From the NCBI RefSeq assembly GCF_021044425.1, contig NZ_JAJNEC010000005.1, positions 2,108,001 through 2,172,000 of the forward strand: a stretch of 64,000 bases of DNA. Reading direction: 5' to 3'. The notes under the pieces were generated by a model. It was given only the letters and a program-made list of their open reading frames with translations, was not told the origin of the DNA and did not search any database. The translations under genes and the position numbers were made by a program. The number at the start of each line of letters is the position of its first letter. Within the stretch, counting starts at the first letter, position 1. Source of the stretch: Niabella pedocola (GTDB lineage Bacteria; Bacteroidota; Bacteroidia; Chitinophagales; Chitinophagaceae). Shown in pieces: positions 17,491 to 26,555 of this stretch.

Positions 17491-17540
17491 AACCGGGCCT
17501 GTGTACCACACTACCTTTGGTCAAATCAAACCGAACGAAT

Positions 17541-18035
17541 ATGAATAAAAAAATCATCGCAGCCATGAGCATTGTAGGAGCTTTATTGATAGCTGCCTGC
17601 GGCGGTGGAGAAAGCTCCGATAATAAATCAACTACTGCCACCGCTCCGCAAATGGAAATACCTGCAGCACCGGCAAGGGGTTCTTATGATCCGAACCGCG
17701 GGGAAGGAAAATTCAGTGAAGGCAATGTTACCGTTGGTGCATTAGATGCGGCAATGGCGGGCAAAGGAAAAGCCATTGCGGAAACAAAATGTTTTTCCTG
17801 TCATAAAACAACAGGGGAAAAATTAGTAGGGCCCGGCTGGAAAGGCGTTACTGAAAGACATAAGCCTTATTGGATCATGAACTTTATTACCAATCCGGAC
17901 CCGATGATCGATAAAGATCCTAAGGTGCAGGCGCAACTGGAAATATGCCTGGTGCGAATGCCCAATCAGAATCTTACAGATGAGGATGCCCGCAACATCG
18001 TAGAATTTATGCGGCAGAACGATGGCGCTAAATAA
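17541..18035 (+). CDS. monoheme cytochrome c lipoprotein of the nos cluster
   Basis: 164 residues from the ATG at 17541. An upstream in-frame ATG at 17475 falls inside the Crp/Fnr palindrome and would hide the signal peptide, so I reject it. A lipoprotein signal (IVGALLIAAC, lipid Cys about 20) is followed by a Ser/Thr/Pro linker. A class I cytochrome c domain follows with CFSCH heme attachment near 92-96 and an axial Met in LVRMPNQ near 145. It probably hands electrons to NosZ in the periplasm. It lies 47 bases upstream of nosZ. Confidence 0.9.
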   Translation: MNKKIIAAMSIVGALLIAACGGGESSDNKSTTATAPQMEIPAAPARGSYDPNRGEGKFSEGNVTVGALDAAMAGKGKAIAETKCFSCHKTTGEKLVGPGWKGVTERHKPYWIMNFITNPDPMIDKDPKVQAQLEICLVRMPNQNLTDEDARNIVEFMRQNDGAK

Positions 18036-18082
18036 AAGGTCACAGGTAAATCAATTTCAATGCATAGCACAACTGATTATTT

Positions 18083-20071
18083 ATGGTTACTAAAAAATTA
18101 ATAGCCGGCGTATTGACTGTGGTCGTATTAGTTGCCGCCTCCTGTAAACCCAAAGGGTTGGGCAATGCCGTAAGCGCCGATGCGGCAACAAAAGCATATG
18201 TGGCACCGGGTAAATATGATGAATTTTACAATTTTGTATCCGGTGGGTTCAGCGGGCAACTGAGCGTGTATGGCTTACCCAGCGGTCGTTTGCTGCGGGT
18301 AATCCCCGTTTTTTCTGTTGATCCGGAAAAAGGCTGGGGCTATAGTGAAGAAACGAAACCGATGCTCAATACGTCGCATGGTTTTGTACCCTGGGATGAT
18401 CTGCACCATGTGGAAATGTCGATGACGGATGGTACAGCCGACGGGAAATGGGTGTTTGTAAATGGCAACAACACGCCCCGACTGGCGCGCGTGGATCTGA
18501 AGACGTTCCGCACTGCGGAAATTCTGGAATTGCCCAATAGTGCAGGCAACCATAGCTCACCCTTTAGTACCGAAAATTCTGAGTATATAGTAGCCGGCAC
18601 CCGTTTCAGCGTGCCGCCGGATGACGTCAATGGAGACGTGCCGATCAGCTCCTATAAAGAAAATTTTAAAGGGCATATCAGCTTTGTAAGCGTTGATAAG
18701 ACCAATGGTGAGATGAAAGTTGCGTTTCAGTTGAAAACGCCCGGCGTGAATTTTGATCTTTCCCATGCGGGTAAGGGAAAGTCGCACGACTGGTTTTTCT
18801 TCAGTACTTATAATACAGAACAGGCCAACACCCTGTTGGAAGTAAACGCCTCGCAGCGGGATAAAGATTTCATAATGGCAGTAAACTGGAAAAAGGCAGA
18901 AGAATATGTAAAATCCGGGAAAGGCAAAAAACAGCAGGTAAAATTTGCACATAACAAGTATGATGAGGCTACTCATACTGCGAAATCCGAAATGGAAAAT
19001 GAAGTAACCGTGTTGGATATTACGGAGTTTCCCGACCTGGTTTATTTTATCCCCTGTCCAAAATCACCGCATGGCTGCGATGTAGATCCAACTGGCGAGT
19101 ATATTGTGGGCAGTGGTAAACTGGCGGCCCTGTTACCGGTATTTAGCTTTGATAAAATTCAAAAAGCTATAGCGAATAAAGCTTTTGAACCGGAAAAATA
19201 TTCGGGTATACCCGTAATAAAATATGAAGCAGCATTATACGGGGAAGTACAGAAACCCGGTCTGGGGCCTTTGCATACAGAATTTGATGGCAAAGGGAAT
19301 GCGTATACTTCTTTCTTTGTATCCTCCGAAGTAGTTAAATGGAATATTAAAGATCTGAAAGTGTTGGACCGGCAGCCTACCTATTATTCTGTGGGGCATT
19401 TGATGATACCGGGGGGCGACAGCAAAAAACCTTTTGGAAAATACTTGGTGGCCTATAATAAAATTACAAAAGACCGCTACCTGCCAACTGGGCCGGAGCT
19501 TTCCCAAAGTGCACAGCTGTTTGATATCAGCGGCGATAAGATGCAACTGATCCTTGATTACCCAACTATTGGTGAGCCGCACTACGCACAGGCAGTGCCG
19601 GCCGACCTGATCAGGGAAAAACAATTGAAGATCTTTGATATCAATGCCAATAAGAACCCTTATGTTACCAAAGGAGAGGCTGATACAAAGGTAGTAAGGC
19701 AGGGCAATCAGGTACATGTTTACCTGACTGCAGTACGTTCGCACTTTGCACCAGATAATATTGAGGGGGTTCAAATGGGGGATGAAGTATTTTTTCATGT
19801 AACCAATCTGGAACAGGATTGGGATGTGCCGCATGGTTTTGGAGTGAAAGGTGCTGCAAACGGGGAATTATTGATCATGCCGGGCGAAACACTAACATTG
19901 AAATGGATTCCTGATCGTGTTGGAATCTTTCCGATCTATTGTACGGATTTCTGTTCGGCGCTGCACCAGGAAATGTCGGGGTATGTACGCGTTTCTCCAA
20001 AGGGAAGCAATGTGCCCATTTCTTATAGTCTGGGTAATAAAAATAAACCCGCGGCGCCTGCTGCTCAATAG
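18083..20071 (+). CDS. nosZ: nitrous oxide reductase NosZ, clade II type
   Basis: 662 residues. The N-terminus is a short Sec/lipoprotein-type signal (VLVAASC) with no twin-arginine motif, a mark of clade II (atypical) NosZ. A seven-bladed propeller carries the CuZ histidines (for example DDLHHVEMSMTDG near 104-116 and FDLSHAGKGKSHDW near 227-240). The C-terminal cupredoxin domain holds the CuA site YCTDFCSALHQEM at about 617-629, with two Cys, His and Met ligands. The enzyme reduces N2O to N2 in the periplasm. It is preceded by its cytochrome c and followed by a terminator and the maturation genes. Intact by all visible criteria. Confidence 0.96.
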   Translation: MVTKKLIAGVLTVVVLVAASCKPKGLGNAVSADAATKAYVAPGKYDEFYNFVSGGFSGQLSVYGLPSGRLLRVIPVFSVDPEKGWGYSEETKPMLNTSHGFVPWDDLHHVEMSMTDGTADGKWVFVNGNNTPRLARVDLKTFRTAEILELPNSAGNHSSPFSTENSEYIVAGTRFSVPPDDVNGDVPISSYKENFKGHISFVSVDKTNGEMKVAFQLKTPGVNFDLSHAGKGKSHDWFFFSTYNTEQANTLLEVNASQRDKDFIMAVNWKKAEEYVKSGKGKKQQVKFAHNKYDEATHTAKSEMENEVTVLDITEFPDLVYFIPCPKSPHGCDVDPTGEYIVGSGKLAALLPVFSFDKIQKAIANKAFEPEKYSGIPVIKYEAALYGEVQKPGLGPLHTEFDGKGNAYTSFFVSSEVVKWNIKDLKVLDRQPTYYSVGHLMIPGGDSKKPFGKYLVAYNKITKDRYLPTGPELSQSAQLFDISGDKMQLILDYPTIGEPHYAQAVPADLIREKQLKIFDINANKNPYVTKGEADTKVVRQGNQVHVYLTAVRSHFAPDNIEGVQMGDEVFFHVTNLEQDWDVPHGFGVKGAANGELLIMPGETLTLKWIPDRVGIFPIYCTDFCSALHQEMSGYVRVSPKGSNVPISYSLGNKNKPAAPAAQ

Positions 20072-20099
20072 AACATCGTCAGCCAAATTTCCATATATC

Positions 20100-20137
20100 A
20101 AGGCAGCCGTTTGAGAAAACTGGTTGCCTTTTATTTG
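20100..20137 (+). terminator. intrinsic terminator after nosZ
   Basis: AAGGCAGCC (20100-20108) pairs with GGTTGCCTT (20122-20130) with one G-T wobble, followed by TTATTT. It separates the cytochrome c-nosZ transcript from the nosL-nosDFY genes and would make NosZ mRNA more abundant than that of its assembly factors. Confidence 0.7.
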
Positions 20138-20310
20138 CTGACAAATTATAGGGGTTGGCGAAAAGAAATCTGTGAGGCAAAGAACAGGTGGAACAAGAGG
20201 TGAGAATTAATATATCGCTCACAGATGCCATTGATTTTCACAGAGGGGTTTTAAAGATCAGTGTAAGTCTGTGTATTCTAAGATTACAAGACGGCTAAAA
20301 TAAACAAATC

Positions 20311-21342
20311 ATGAAAATTGCGTTTCTTTCAAGAATATTGATCATTGTAGCGACCGTGGCCTTGCTGCTGTCATTATTTGTACCAATCTGGAGCATTTAC
20401 CTGAATGCTCCGCAATACCCGGAAGGGCTTCGGCTGCAAATATGGGCAAATAAGATCGCGGGGGATATCGATATTGTCAATGGACTGAACCACTACATAG
20501 GCATGAAAACATTGCACAGCAAGGACTTTATAGAGTTTACCCTGTTGCCCTATATTATTTGTTTTTATATCCTGGTGTTTGCGTGGGCGGCTGTTACCGG
20601 TAAAAGAAAAGCATTGAATATTGTATTGGGTGCATTTGTTTTATTTGGGGTGATTGCCATGGTTGATTTTTGGAAATGGGAATACGATTACGGACATAAC
20701 CTGGATCCTAATGCAGCTATTAAAGTGCCGGGCATGACTTATCAGCCGCCGCTAATCGGTTTTAAGCAGTTGCTCAATTTTGGGGCTTATTCCGTTCCGG
20801 ATATTGGCGGCTGGCTGTTTGTAGGGGCGGGCCTTCTATTGTTGATTGCCGTTGTAAAAGAAGCCCGAAGGACGAAGCGGCGGAAATCGTATGCGCTTGC
20901 GCTATCCTTTATTGCTGTAGCTATTTTATTTTCTTCCTGCACGAGTAACTCCCCCCAGCCGGTTCTTCTGAATAAAGACGCCTGCGATTTTTGTAAAATG
21001 ACGATATCCGACGGGCGCTTTGTAGCAGAACTTATTACCAGGAACGGCAGGATATATAAGTTTGATGATATGGGCTGTTTGCTGCATTATATAAAAGAAA
21101 ATGGGAATGGGAATACCCGGAAGGTTTATGTGGCTGATTTTAAGAAGAATAATGTATTAACAGACGCAACGACCGCCTGGTTTATTCAGAGCGAGGCACT
21201 GAAAAGCCCGATGGCAGGAAATATAGCGGCATTTCCGGTGAAAGACAACGCGATAAAGGAAGCTGCAGGCTATCAGGCAGCCGTGATGGATTGGGGGCAA
21301 TTGAAACAAATAGCAAATGCCAAAGGAAGCCATGAGCACTAA
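20311..21342 (+). CDS. nosL: NosL copper chaperone fused to an N-terminal membrane protein
   Basis: 343 residues in two parts. Residues 1-195 have about four membrane helices with an extracytoplasmic loop (WSIYLNAPQYPEGL, then MKTLHSKDF). A second lipoprotein-like segment follows (about 200-213, ILFSSC) and then a complete NosL domain. This holds KDACDFCKMTISDGRFVAEL and YKFDDMGCLLHYI, with the C-x2-C-K-M copper site. NosL delivers Cu(I) to NosZ. In many bacteria nosL is a separate lipoprotein gene, so this reads as a fusion. The ending overlaps the start of nosD. Confidence 0.85.
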   Translation: MKIAFLSRILIIVATVALLLSLFVPIWSIYLNAPQYPEGLRLQIWANKIAGDIDIVNGLNHYIGMKTLHSKDFIEFTLLPYIICFYILVFAWAAVTGKRKALNIVLGAFVLFGVIAMVDFWKWEYDYGHNLDPNAAIKVPGMTYQPPLIGFKQLLNFGAYSVPDIGGWLFVGAGLLLLIAVVKEARRTKRRKSYALALSFIAVAILFSSCTSNSPQPVLLNKDACDFCKMTISDGRFVAELITRNGRIYKFDDMGCLLHYIKENGNGNTRKVYVADFKKNNVLTDATTAWFIQSEALKSPMAGNIAAFPVKDNAIKEAAGYQAAVMDWGQLKQIANAKGSHEH

Positions 21343-22585
21343 TAAATATCTGCGGATCATTTGCTGGTACACGCTATCTATGCTGGTATACACGAACATA
21401 GCGGCTAGGGTACTAGAAGTGGGTGCGGGCAAGACTTATTCGGGGATAAAACCGGCGCTTGCGGCAAGCCATAATGAAGATACTATAAAAGTATATAAGG
21501 GTATTTATAAAGAGGGTAATATCATAATTGATAAGGCCGTATGCCTCGAAGGAGTGGGACAACCGGTACTGGATGGCGAATTAAAGTATGAGATACTGTC
21601 TGTTAGGAGCAGCCATGTTGTGATACGGGGATTCACGCTTCAGCAATCTGGCCGCGCCGCCATGAGCGATCCGGGCGCCATTAAAGTATATGATGCAGCG
21701 CAGGTGTTGATAGAAAATAATACGTTACTGGATAATTATTTTGGTATTTACTTGCAATACGCATCTAACTGTGAAGTCAGGAATAATTATATTAAGGCTT
21801 CGCAGGTAGAGGAAAGTCAATCAGGCAACGGCATTCATTGCTGGAAGAGTGATAGCCTACGGATCATCGGCAACCACGTGTCCGGACACCGAGATGGTAT
21901 TTATTTTGAATTTGTGACTCATTCTGTCATCTGGCGGAACATAGCGCAGGACAATCTGCGTTATGGACTGCATTTTATGTTCTCCCATGAGAACGCCTAT
22001 ATTACCAATTACTTTAAAAATAACGGCGCCGGCGTGGCAGTGATGTTTACCAAAAAAGTGGTGATGATCAATAATACCTTTGAGGAGAACTGGGGCGATG
22101 CGGCTTACGGGGTATTGTTTAAGGAACTGTCGGATTGCTATTTACAGGGAAATAATTTTGTGCGTAACACTACCGGCATTTTCTTTGATGGCTGCAACCG
22201 GCTTATGATCGAGCAAAATAACTTCAGCCGCAATGGCTGGGGAATGCGGTTACAGGCAAACTGTACGGATAACACTATCAGGCGCAATAATTTCAGGGGG
22301 AATACTTTTGATGTAGCTACCAACGGCTCCCTGGTGTTGAATCATTTTTCAGAGAATTACTGGGATAAATATGAAGGATACGATTTAAACAAGGATGGTC
22401 TGGGGGATGTGCCGTACCATCCGCTTAGCCTGTATTCGGTTATTGTTGAAAAGAATCCTCCGGCGATGTTGTTGTACCGTAGTTTTATGATCACCCTGCT
22501 GGATAAAACGGAAAAAATAATTCCCAGTCTGACGCCGGATAGTTTTGTTGATAAAACGCCGAAGATGCGCCCCTATATATTATGA
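21332..22585 (+). CDS. nosD: NosD, periplasmic copper-sulfur site assembly protein
   Basis: 417 residues from ATG 21332, which overlaps the nosL stop (ATGAGCACTAA). An earlier ATG at 21317 is possible but less economical. After a signal segment comes a right-handed beta-helix with repeated short turns (NNYI, GNHVSG, NNFRGN), typical of the CASH/parallel beta-helix domain of NosD. NosD works with NosF and NosY to insert sulfur/copper into the CuZ centre of NosZ. It ends overlapping nosF by four bases. Confidence 0.92.
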   Translation: MSTNKYLRIICWYTLSMLVYTNIAARVLEVGAGKTYSGIKPALAASHNEDTIKVYKGIYKEGNIIIDKAVCLEGVGQPVLDGELKYEILSVRSSHVVIRGFTLQQSGRAAMSDPGAIKVYDAAQVLIENNTLLDNYFGIYLQYASNCEVRNNYIKASQVEESQSGNGIHCWKSDSLRIIGNHVSGHRDGIYFEFVTHSVIWRNIAQDNLRYGLHFMFSHENAYITNYFKNNGAGVAVMFTKKVVMINNTFEENWGDAAYGVLFKELSDCYLQGNNFVRNTTGIFFDGCNRLMIEQNNFSRNGWGMRLQANCTDNTIRRNNFRGNTFDVATNGSLVLNHFSENYWDKYEGYDLNKDGLGDVPYHPLSLYSVIVEKNPPAMLLYRSFMITLLDKTEKIIPSLTPDSFVDKTPKMRPYIL

Positions 22586-23292
22586 TAACGATAAAAGATA
22601 TCAGTAAACGGTTTGGAAAACTACAGGCCCTCGATAAAGTGAACCTGCAACTGCACGCGAGCGAATGTATAGCGCTTATTGGGCCAAATGGTTGTGGCAA
22701 AACAACATTGATAAAAATCATACTGGGGATGGTGCGGCCGGATGCGGGCACTGTTTTATTTAAAGGAAAAGATGTGCGTAATGAAGATGCTTATCGCAGA
22801 CAAATTGGCTATATGCCGCAAATAGGGCGTTATCCTGAACATATGACTGTTGGACAGATACTAGATATGATCAAAGGGATCCGGAGCGATGAAACGGCGC
22901 TGGACCTGGAGCTTTATGATCAATTTGGAATGGAAGAGCTCTTGCAAAAGAAAATGCGGACGCTGAGCGGAGGCACTACCCAAAAAGTAAGTGCCGTTCT
23001 TGCTTTTTTGTTTCGCCCGCAGGTGCTGATCCTCGATGAGCCCACTGCGGGGCTGGATCCGGTTGCCGCTGATCTGTTAAAAGAAAAAATAATTAAGGAA
23101 CGGAATGCCGGGCGCCTGATCCTGATCACCTCGCATATCTTAAGCGAGTTGGAGGACCTCGTAAGTCATGTGGTATTTTTACAGGAAGGAAAGCTAATGC
23201 TGCATAAGAGCGCGCTGGCGCTGAAGAGCGATACAGGAGCAAATAGTCTTGCGCAGTCTATCGTTCATTTATTGAAAAATGTGGCGACATGA
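22582..23292 (+). CDS. nosF: NosF, ABC transporter ATPase for NosZ maturation
   Basis: 236 residues. Walker A is GPNGCGKTT near 35-43, the signature is LSGGTTQKVS near 131-140, and Walker B is LILDEPTAGLDP near 151-162 with the switch histidine in ITSHILSEL. It powers the NosDFY complex that remodels NosD on apo-NosZ. Four-base overlaps with both nosD and nosY indicate tight translational coupling. Confidence 0.94.
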   Translation: MITIKDISKRFGKLQALDKVNLQLHASECIALIGPNGCGKTTLIKIILGMVRPDAGTVLFKGKDVRNEDAYRRQIGYMPQIGRYPEHMTVGQILDMIKGIRSDETALDLELYDQFGMEELLQKKMRTLSGGTTQKVSAVLAFLFRPQVLILDEPTAGLDPVAADLLKEKIIKERNAGRLILITSHILSELEDLVSHVVFLQEGKLMLHKSALALKSDTGANSLAQSIVHLLKNVAT

Positions 23293-24056
23293 TACGAATA
23301 TTAAAATATGTAGTGATCGATATTGTAAAGAATAAGATCATCATCGCCTATACGCTTATGCTGGCTCTGTTTTCCTGGAGCGCATTTGGACTGGAGGATA
23401 ATACGGCGAAGGGGTTGCTTACGGTTTTGAACCTGGTGTTGTTAACGGTGCCGCTGATGTCTGTATTATTTGCTACTATTTATGTATACAACAGTGGGGA
23501 ATTTATCGAGCTGCTGGTAAGCCAGCCGGTCAAGCGCAGTGCTATCTGGCGGGCGCTGTTTTCCGGACTGTCACTGAGCATGGTGATGGCCTTTTTGACC
23601 GGTGTGGGTATTCCGCTGCTGGTGTATACCGACGTTGGTACGGCATTAATAATGTTATTGTCGGGCTCTTTGCTTTCGGTGATTTTTGTGGCGATTGCCT
23701 TTTTGAGTGCTGTTATTGCCCGGGATAAAGCAAAGGGTATTGGTGTATCTATCTTGTTGTGGCTGTATTTTGCATTGTTATTTGATGGGCTGGTTTTGTT
23801 TTTATTCTTTCAATTCGCCGATTACCCGATAGAAAAAATAGTTGTATTATTAAGTGCCTTAAGCCCGGTAGATCTGTGCAGGATCCTGATCTTATTGCGC
23901 TTGGATGTATCGGCTATGATGGGTTATACCGGGGCGGTGTTTAAAAATTTTTTTGGAAGTAACGGTGGGTTGGTAGTTTCATTTTTGCTACTAGTGCTTT
24001 GGGTAATCATGCCTTTTTACTTTTCGCTACGAAGATTTAAGAAAAAGGATCTGTAG
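23289..24056 (+). CDS. nosY: NosY, ABC transporter permease for NosZ maturation
   Basis: 255 residues with six membrane helices in the ABC-2 permease pattern, including VSQPVKRSAIWRALFSGL as the typical coupling-helix region. It is the membrane part of NosDFY. The start overlaps the nosF stop by four bases (ATGA). Confidence 0.92.
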   Translation: MIRILKYVVIDIVKNKIIIAYTLMLALFSWSAFGLEDNTAKGLLTVLNLVLLTVPLMSVLFATIYVYNSGEFIELLVSQPVKRSAIWRALFSGLSLSMVMAFLTGVGIPLLVYTDVGTALIMLLSGSLLSVIFVAIAFLSAVIARDKAKGIGVSILLWLYFALLFDGLVLFLFFQFADYPIEKIVVLLSALSPVDLCRILILLRLDVSAMMGYTGAVFKNFFGSNGGLVVSFLLLVLWVIMPFYFSLRRFKKKDL

Positions 24057-24145
24057 GAAGAAGCGGGCCGTCGAAGCACCGGAATACCAAATTTTCTGTG
24101 TTTCAGCACCTCAGGGTAAAACTTTTCATATACAAATTTGCCGAT

Positions 24146-24595
24146 ATGAATCATCATTTACTATTAATTATACATCTTGTTGCCGCAGCAGTTTGGGTTG
24201 GCGGCCATTTATATGTTTGCCTTCGCGTTTTACCTGGTGTATTAAAAGACAAAGACCCTGGCCCGCTGTTACAATTTGAAAGAAGTTTTGAGCCGCTGGG
24301 TATGCCCGCATTAGTGTTGCTCGTAGGATCGGGTGTTTGGATGGCGCTGCAATTTGGTGTATACCCGCGCCAATGGTTTTCTTTTGCATCGCCGTTGGAG
24401 CGGGTCGTTTCCGTAAAATTGCTGTTGTTGTTGTTGACGGTGGTATTAGCGCTCAGCGCTCAATTGCGTGTGATCCCAACATTGAAACAATCCGCCACCC
24501 GGCTTAATGAAATGGCCGTTCACGTAGTTTTGGTAACACTTATAGCGGTGACGATGCTGGTATTGGGATCATTTATTCGATACGGGGGGATCTGA
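24146..24595 (+). CDS. four-helix membrane protein, CopD-like
   Basis: 149 residues from ATG 24146 (MNHHLLLIIHLVAAAVWVGG). Four membrane helices are visible, and H-x(n)-A-x-WVGGH in helix 1 is the hallmark of CopD/DUF2269-type membrane proteins that bind heme or copper. An earlier in-frame ATG at 24098 adds 16 residues without clear merit. It follows nosY by 90 bases and may help copper or heme handling for NosZ. That role is inference from position. Confidence 0.7.
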   Translation: MNHHLLLIIHLVAAAVWVGGHLYVCLRVLPGVLKDKDPGPLLQFERSFEPLGMPALVLLVGSGVWMALQFGVYPRQWFSFASPLERVVSVKLLLLLLTVVLALSAQLRVIPTLKQSATRLNEMAVHVVLVTLIAVTMLVLGSFIRYGGI

Positions 24596-24697
24596 CATGA
24601 CGCAGGTTGAGTTTAAACAGACGGCGGCGAAATGTCTGTACGTTATGGCTCCGCAATAATTTAAAAAATGTTGCCTTTGTATTTTTCAGAAACCTGT

Positions 24698-25936
24698 TTA
24701 AACAGGGTTGCTCATTTTGCCAGAACTATTTTTGATTAGTTGAGTTCCGGTAAGAAGCACTATGCCAATTAAAAGAACCAACGCGGCGGCGAATAAAAGT
24801 TCATTAATATACGGAACGGGCCGGTAGGTAAAGGCGGCGATACCCTGTACGGTTAAGCAGAGCTCATTGAGCACCACGCCAGATAAGAAAAGAAGTGCGC
24901 AGCACCTGGCCGTTTTTGTTATGCTCAGAAACCCACTGGCAAATAGAAATCCAATATAAAATAAACTATACGCGCCCAGGAGTACCAAATGCAGGTAGGC
25001 AATTATGACCGGGCGAAAACCGAATACCAACTGGCTCAGGCTTGGGATAGCAGACGCTGCCTGCAATATAAATTTTAGGGTGATTGCCAGGGTCGCCGTG
25101 TAAAAAAAGATAGTGACCCAGGTGCCGGGGCCGCTATTAAATTGCTGTCGGATGACGGGCCGCCCTTTTATCAGTAACAGCACCCAGGCAGTTAGCTGCG
25201 CTATTGCTGCCGCAACCGTAATACCATACAGCCAAAGAGGAAGTTTTATCCACAACAGCGATAAGAACAGGGTGGGAATAATCGTAGAGCAGAATATTTT
25301 ATAATAGTTGTTTAATGAAGGAACCCGTTGTTTTAACCAGGGCGCTGCCAGTGCCATAGTGCCAAAGAAAAACCACCCGTTATATTGGAAATGGAGATAG
25401 TAGTAAATAGATCCCAGGTAAAAATCGGTATTAATATTTTTACCGGCCATCATATATGCCAGCGAAAAAGGTCCGGCTGAGGAAAAAACATTCAGCAATA
25501 ACCCTGTAATCGCCCAGGGTTTTGCAGCATGCTCCGGCGGCAATTTCCCGGCATCCTTTATAAAACAAACAGCAAATGCCATAGCAACAAAAATGGAAAG
25601 GGTCGAAAATACAATAGAGACGGTCTTATAGCCTTCAAGCGTGAACGCTAACAGCATGCCTATGCCAAATAGCATATTGAGGGAAATAAGCAGGCGGTAT
25701 TTTTTTTGCTGATTGCCTGGCAAATAGGGCGCCAGTAACAGCGCCAGGCCGCAGTACAGGCAATGGCTTATCCAACCCGTAAAAGCAAAATGCGAATGGG
25801 CATGCAGCAGGTTCTTTTGCTGCAGCAGCGGAAGGGCAAATGCTATTTTGTAGCGCATCAGAGCTCCATAGAGCACCACGAGGCTCAGGCTTACCAATCC
25901 TGTCCTGAACCAGCTTTTTAAGGTAAAGGTGGTCAT
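24698..25936 (-). CDS. polytopic membrane protein resembling a heme-copper oxidase subunit I
   Basis: 412 residues with about 12 hydrophobic helices. Conserved-looking histidines occur in HAHSHFAFTGWI (near 44-55), YYYLHFQYNGWFFFG (near 179-193) and AYLHLVLLGAY (near 313-323). The pattern resembles the core helices of NO reductase/oxidase subunit I, but the usual binuclear-site H-x(n)-HH set is incomplete. It is co-directional with, and 6 bases downstream of, the Crp/Fnr gene, in an operon with the RIC and Rrf2 genes. A role in NO sensing or reduction is possible but unproven. Confidence 0.6.
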   Translation of the reverse strand: MTTFTLKSWFRTGLVSLSLVVLYGALMRYKIAFALPLLQQKNLLHAHSHFAFTGWISHCLYCGLALLLAPYLPGNQQKKYRLLISLNMLFGIGMLLAFTLEGYKTVSIVFSTLSIFVAMAFAVCFIKDAGKLPPEHAAKPWAITGLLLNVFSSAGPFSLAYMMAGKNINTDFYLGSIYYYLHFQYNGWFFFGTMALAAPWLKQRVPSLNNYYKIFCSTIIPTLFLSLLWIKLPLWLYGITVAAAIAQLTAWVLLLIKGRPVIRQQFNSGPGTWVTIFFYTATLAITLKFILQAASAIPSLSQLVFGFRPVIIAYLHLVLLGAYSLFYIGFLFASGFLSITKTARCCALLFLSGVVLNELCLTVQGIAAFTYRPVPYINELLFAAALVLLIGIVLLTGTQLIKNSSGKMSNPV

Positions 25937-25942
25937 AAAAAA

Positions 25943-26533
25943 TCAATAATAAAGTTTATGCTTAAAGATTTTGATCTTTCCTTCTTTATTCATGCGCGAC
26001 AATGTTCGAATAACCGTTTCAACGGCCAGACCCGTATGATCAGCTATTTGTTGGCGTGTATAGGGGACGCACCATTGCTGCGGGCAGGAGCTCCTTCCTT
26101 TTATTTTTTTCAACAGGCGAAGAATTTTTTCTTCCGGTCGTTGGTTTACCCATATTTGTGCGGTTGTTGCCTTATTATAAATTCGTTCTGCAAAATGGTA
26201 CAGCATCGGCTCATATAAACCCGGGTGATCCTTTAATAAAGCTAAAAAATTTTCTTTCCTGATTTTTATTATTGTGCTGTTCTTACTGGCTTGGGCTGTA
26301 CTTGGGTAGCGTTTGCCCAGTAACAACGGCGGTTCTCCAAACGTCTCCCTATCGCGGAAAATTCCCTGTGTCAACTCCCGGTCTTCCGAACTGCTGCTGT
26401 ATAACCGTATTTCTCCTTCCAGTACCTGGTAAAAGAAAAGCGGTAAGGTTCCTTCTAAGAAAACAAATTCCCCTTTATTTACTTTTTTAATTACGGCTCC
26501 GTACCTGACAAGAATAGTATGGTCTATTTGCAC
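25943..26533 (-). CDS. Crp/Fnr-family transcriptional regulator
   Basis: 196 residues. The N-terminal 115 residues form a cyclic-nucleotide-binding-type beta roll (KGEFVFLEGTLPLFFYQVLE). A dimer helix follows, then a winged helix with recognition segment RQQIADHTGLAVETVIRTLS (about 153-172). No N-terminal cysteine cluster is present, so it is not a classical Fe-S FNR; it resembles NnrR/Dnr-type NO or redox regulators. The dyad at 17473-17490 is a likely target. It lies between the RIC gene (22 bases) and the membrane protein gene (6 bases). Confidence 0.88.
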   Translation of the reverse strand: MQIDHTILVRYGAVIKKVNKGEFVFLEGTLPLFFYQVLEGEIRLYSSSSEDRELTQGIFRDRETFGEPPLLLGKRYPSTAQASKNSTIIKIRKENFLALLKDHPGLYEPMLYHFAERIYNKATTAQIWVNQRPEEKILRLLKKIKGRSSCPQQWCVPYTRQQIADHTGLAVETVIRTLSRMNKEGKIKIFKHKLYY

Positions 26534-26555
26534 GATTGAATATGAAATTTATAAA

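Noticed and set aside
17475..17540. Earlier start of the cytochrome c gene
   Set aside because: It would begin inside the Crp/Fnr dyad and place 22 non-signal residues before a perfect lipoprotein signal.
19235..19834. 199-codon frame antisense to nosZ
   Set aside because: nosZ is unambiguous on the other strand; the frame has no start context and no protein features.
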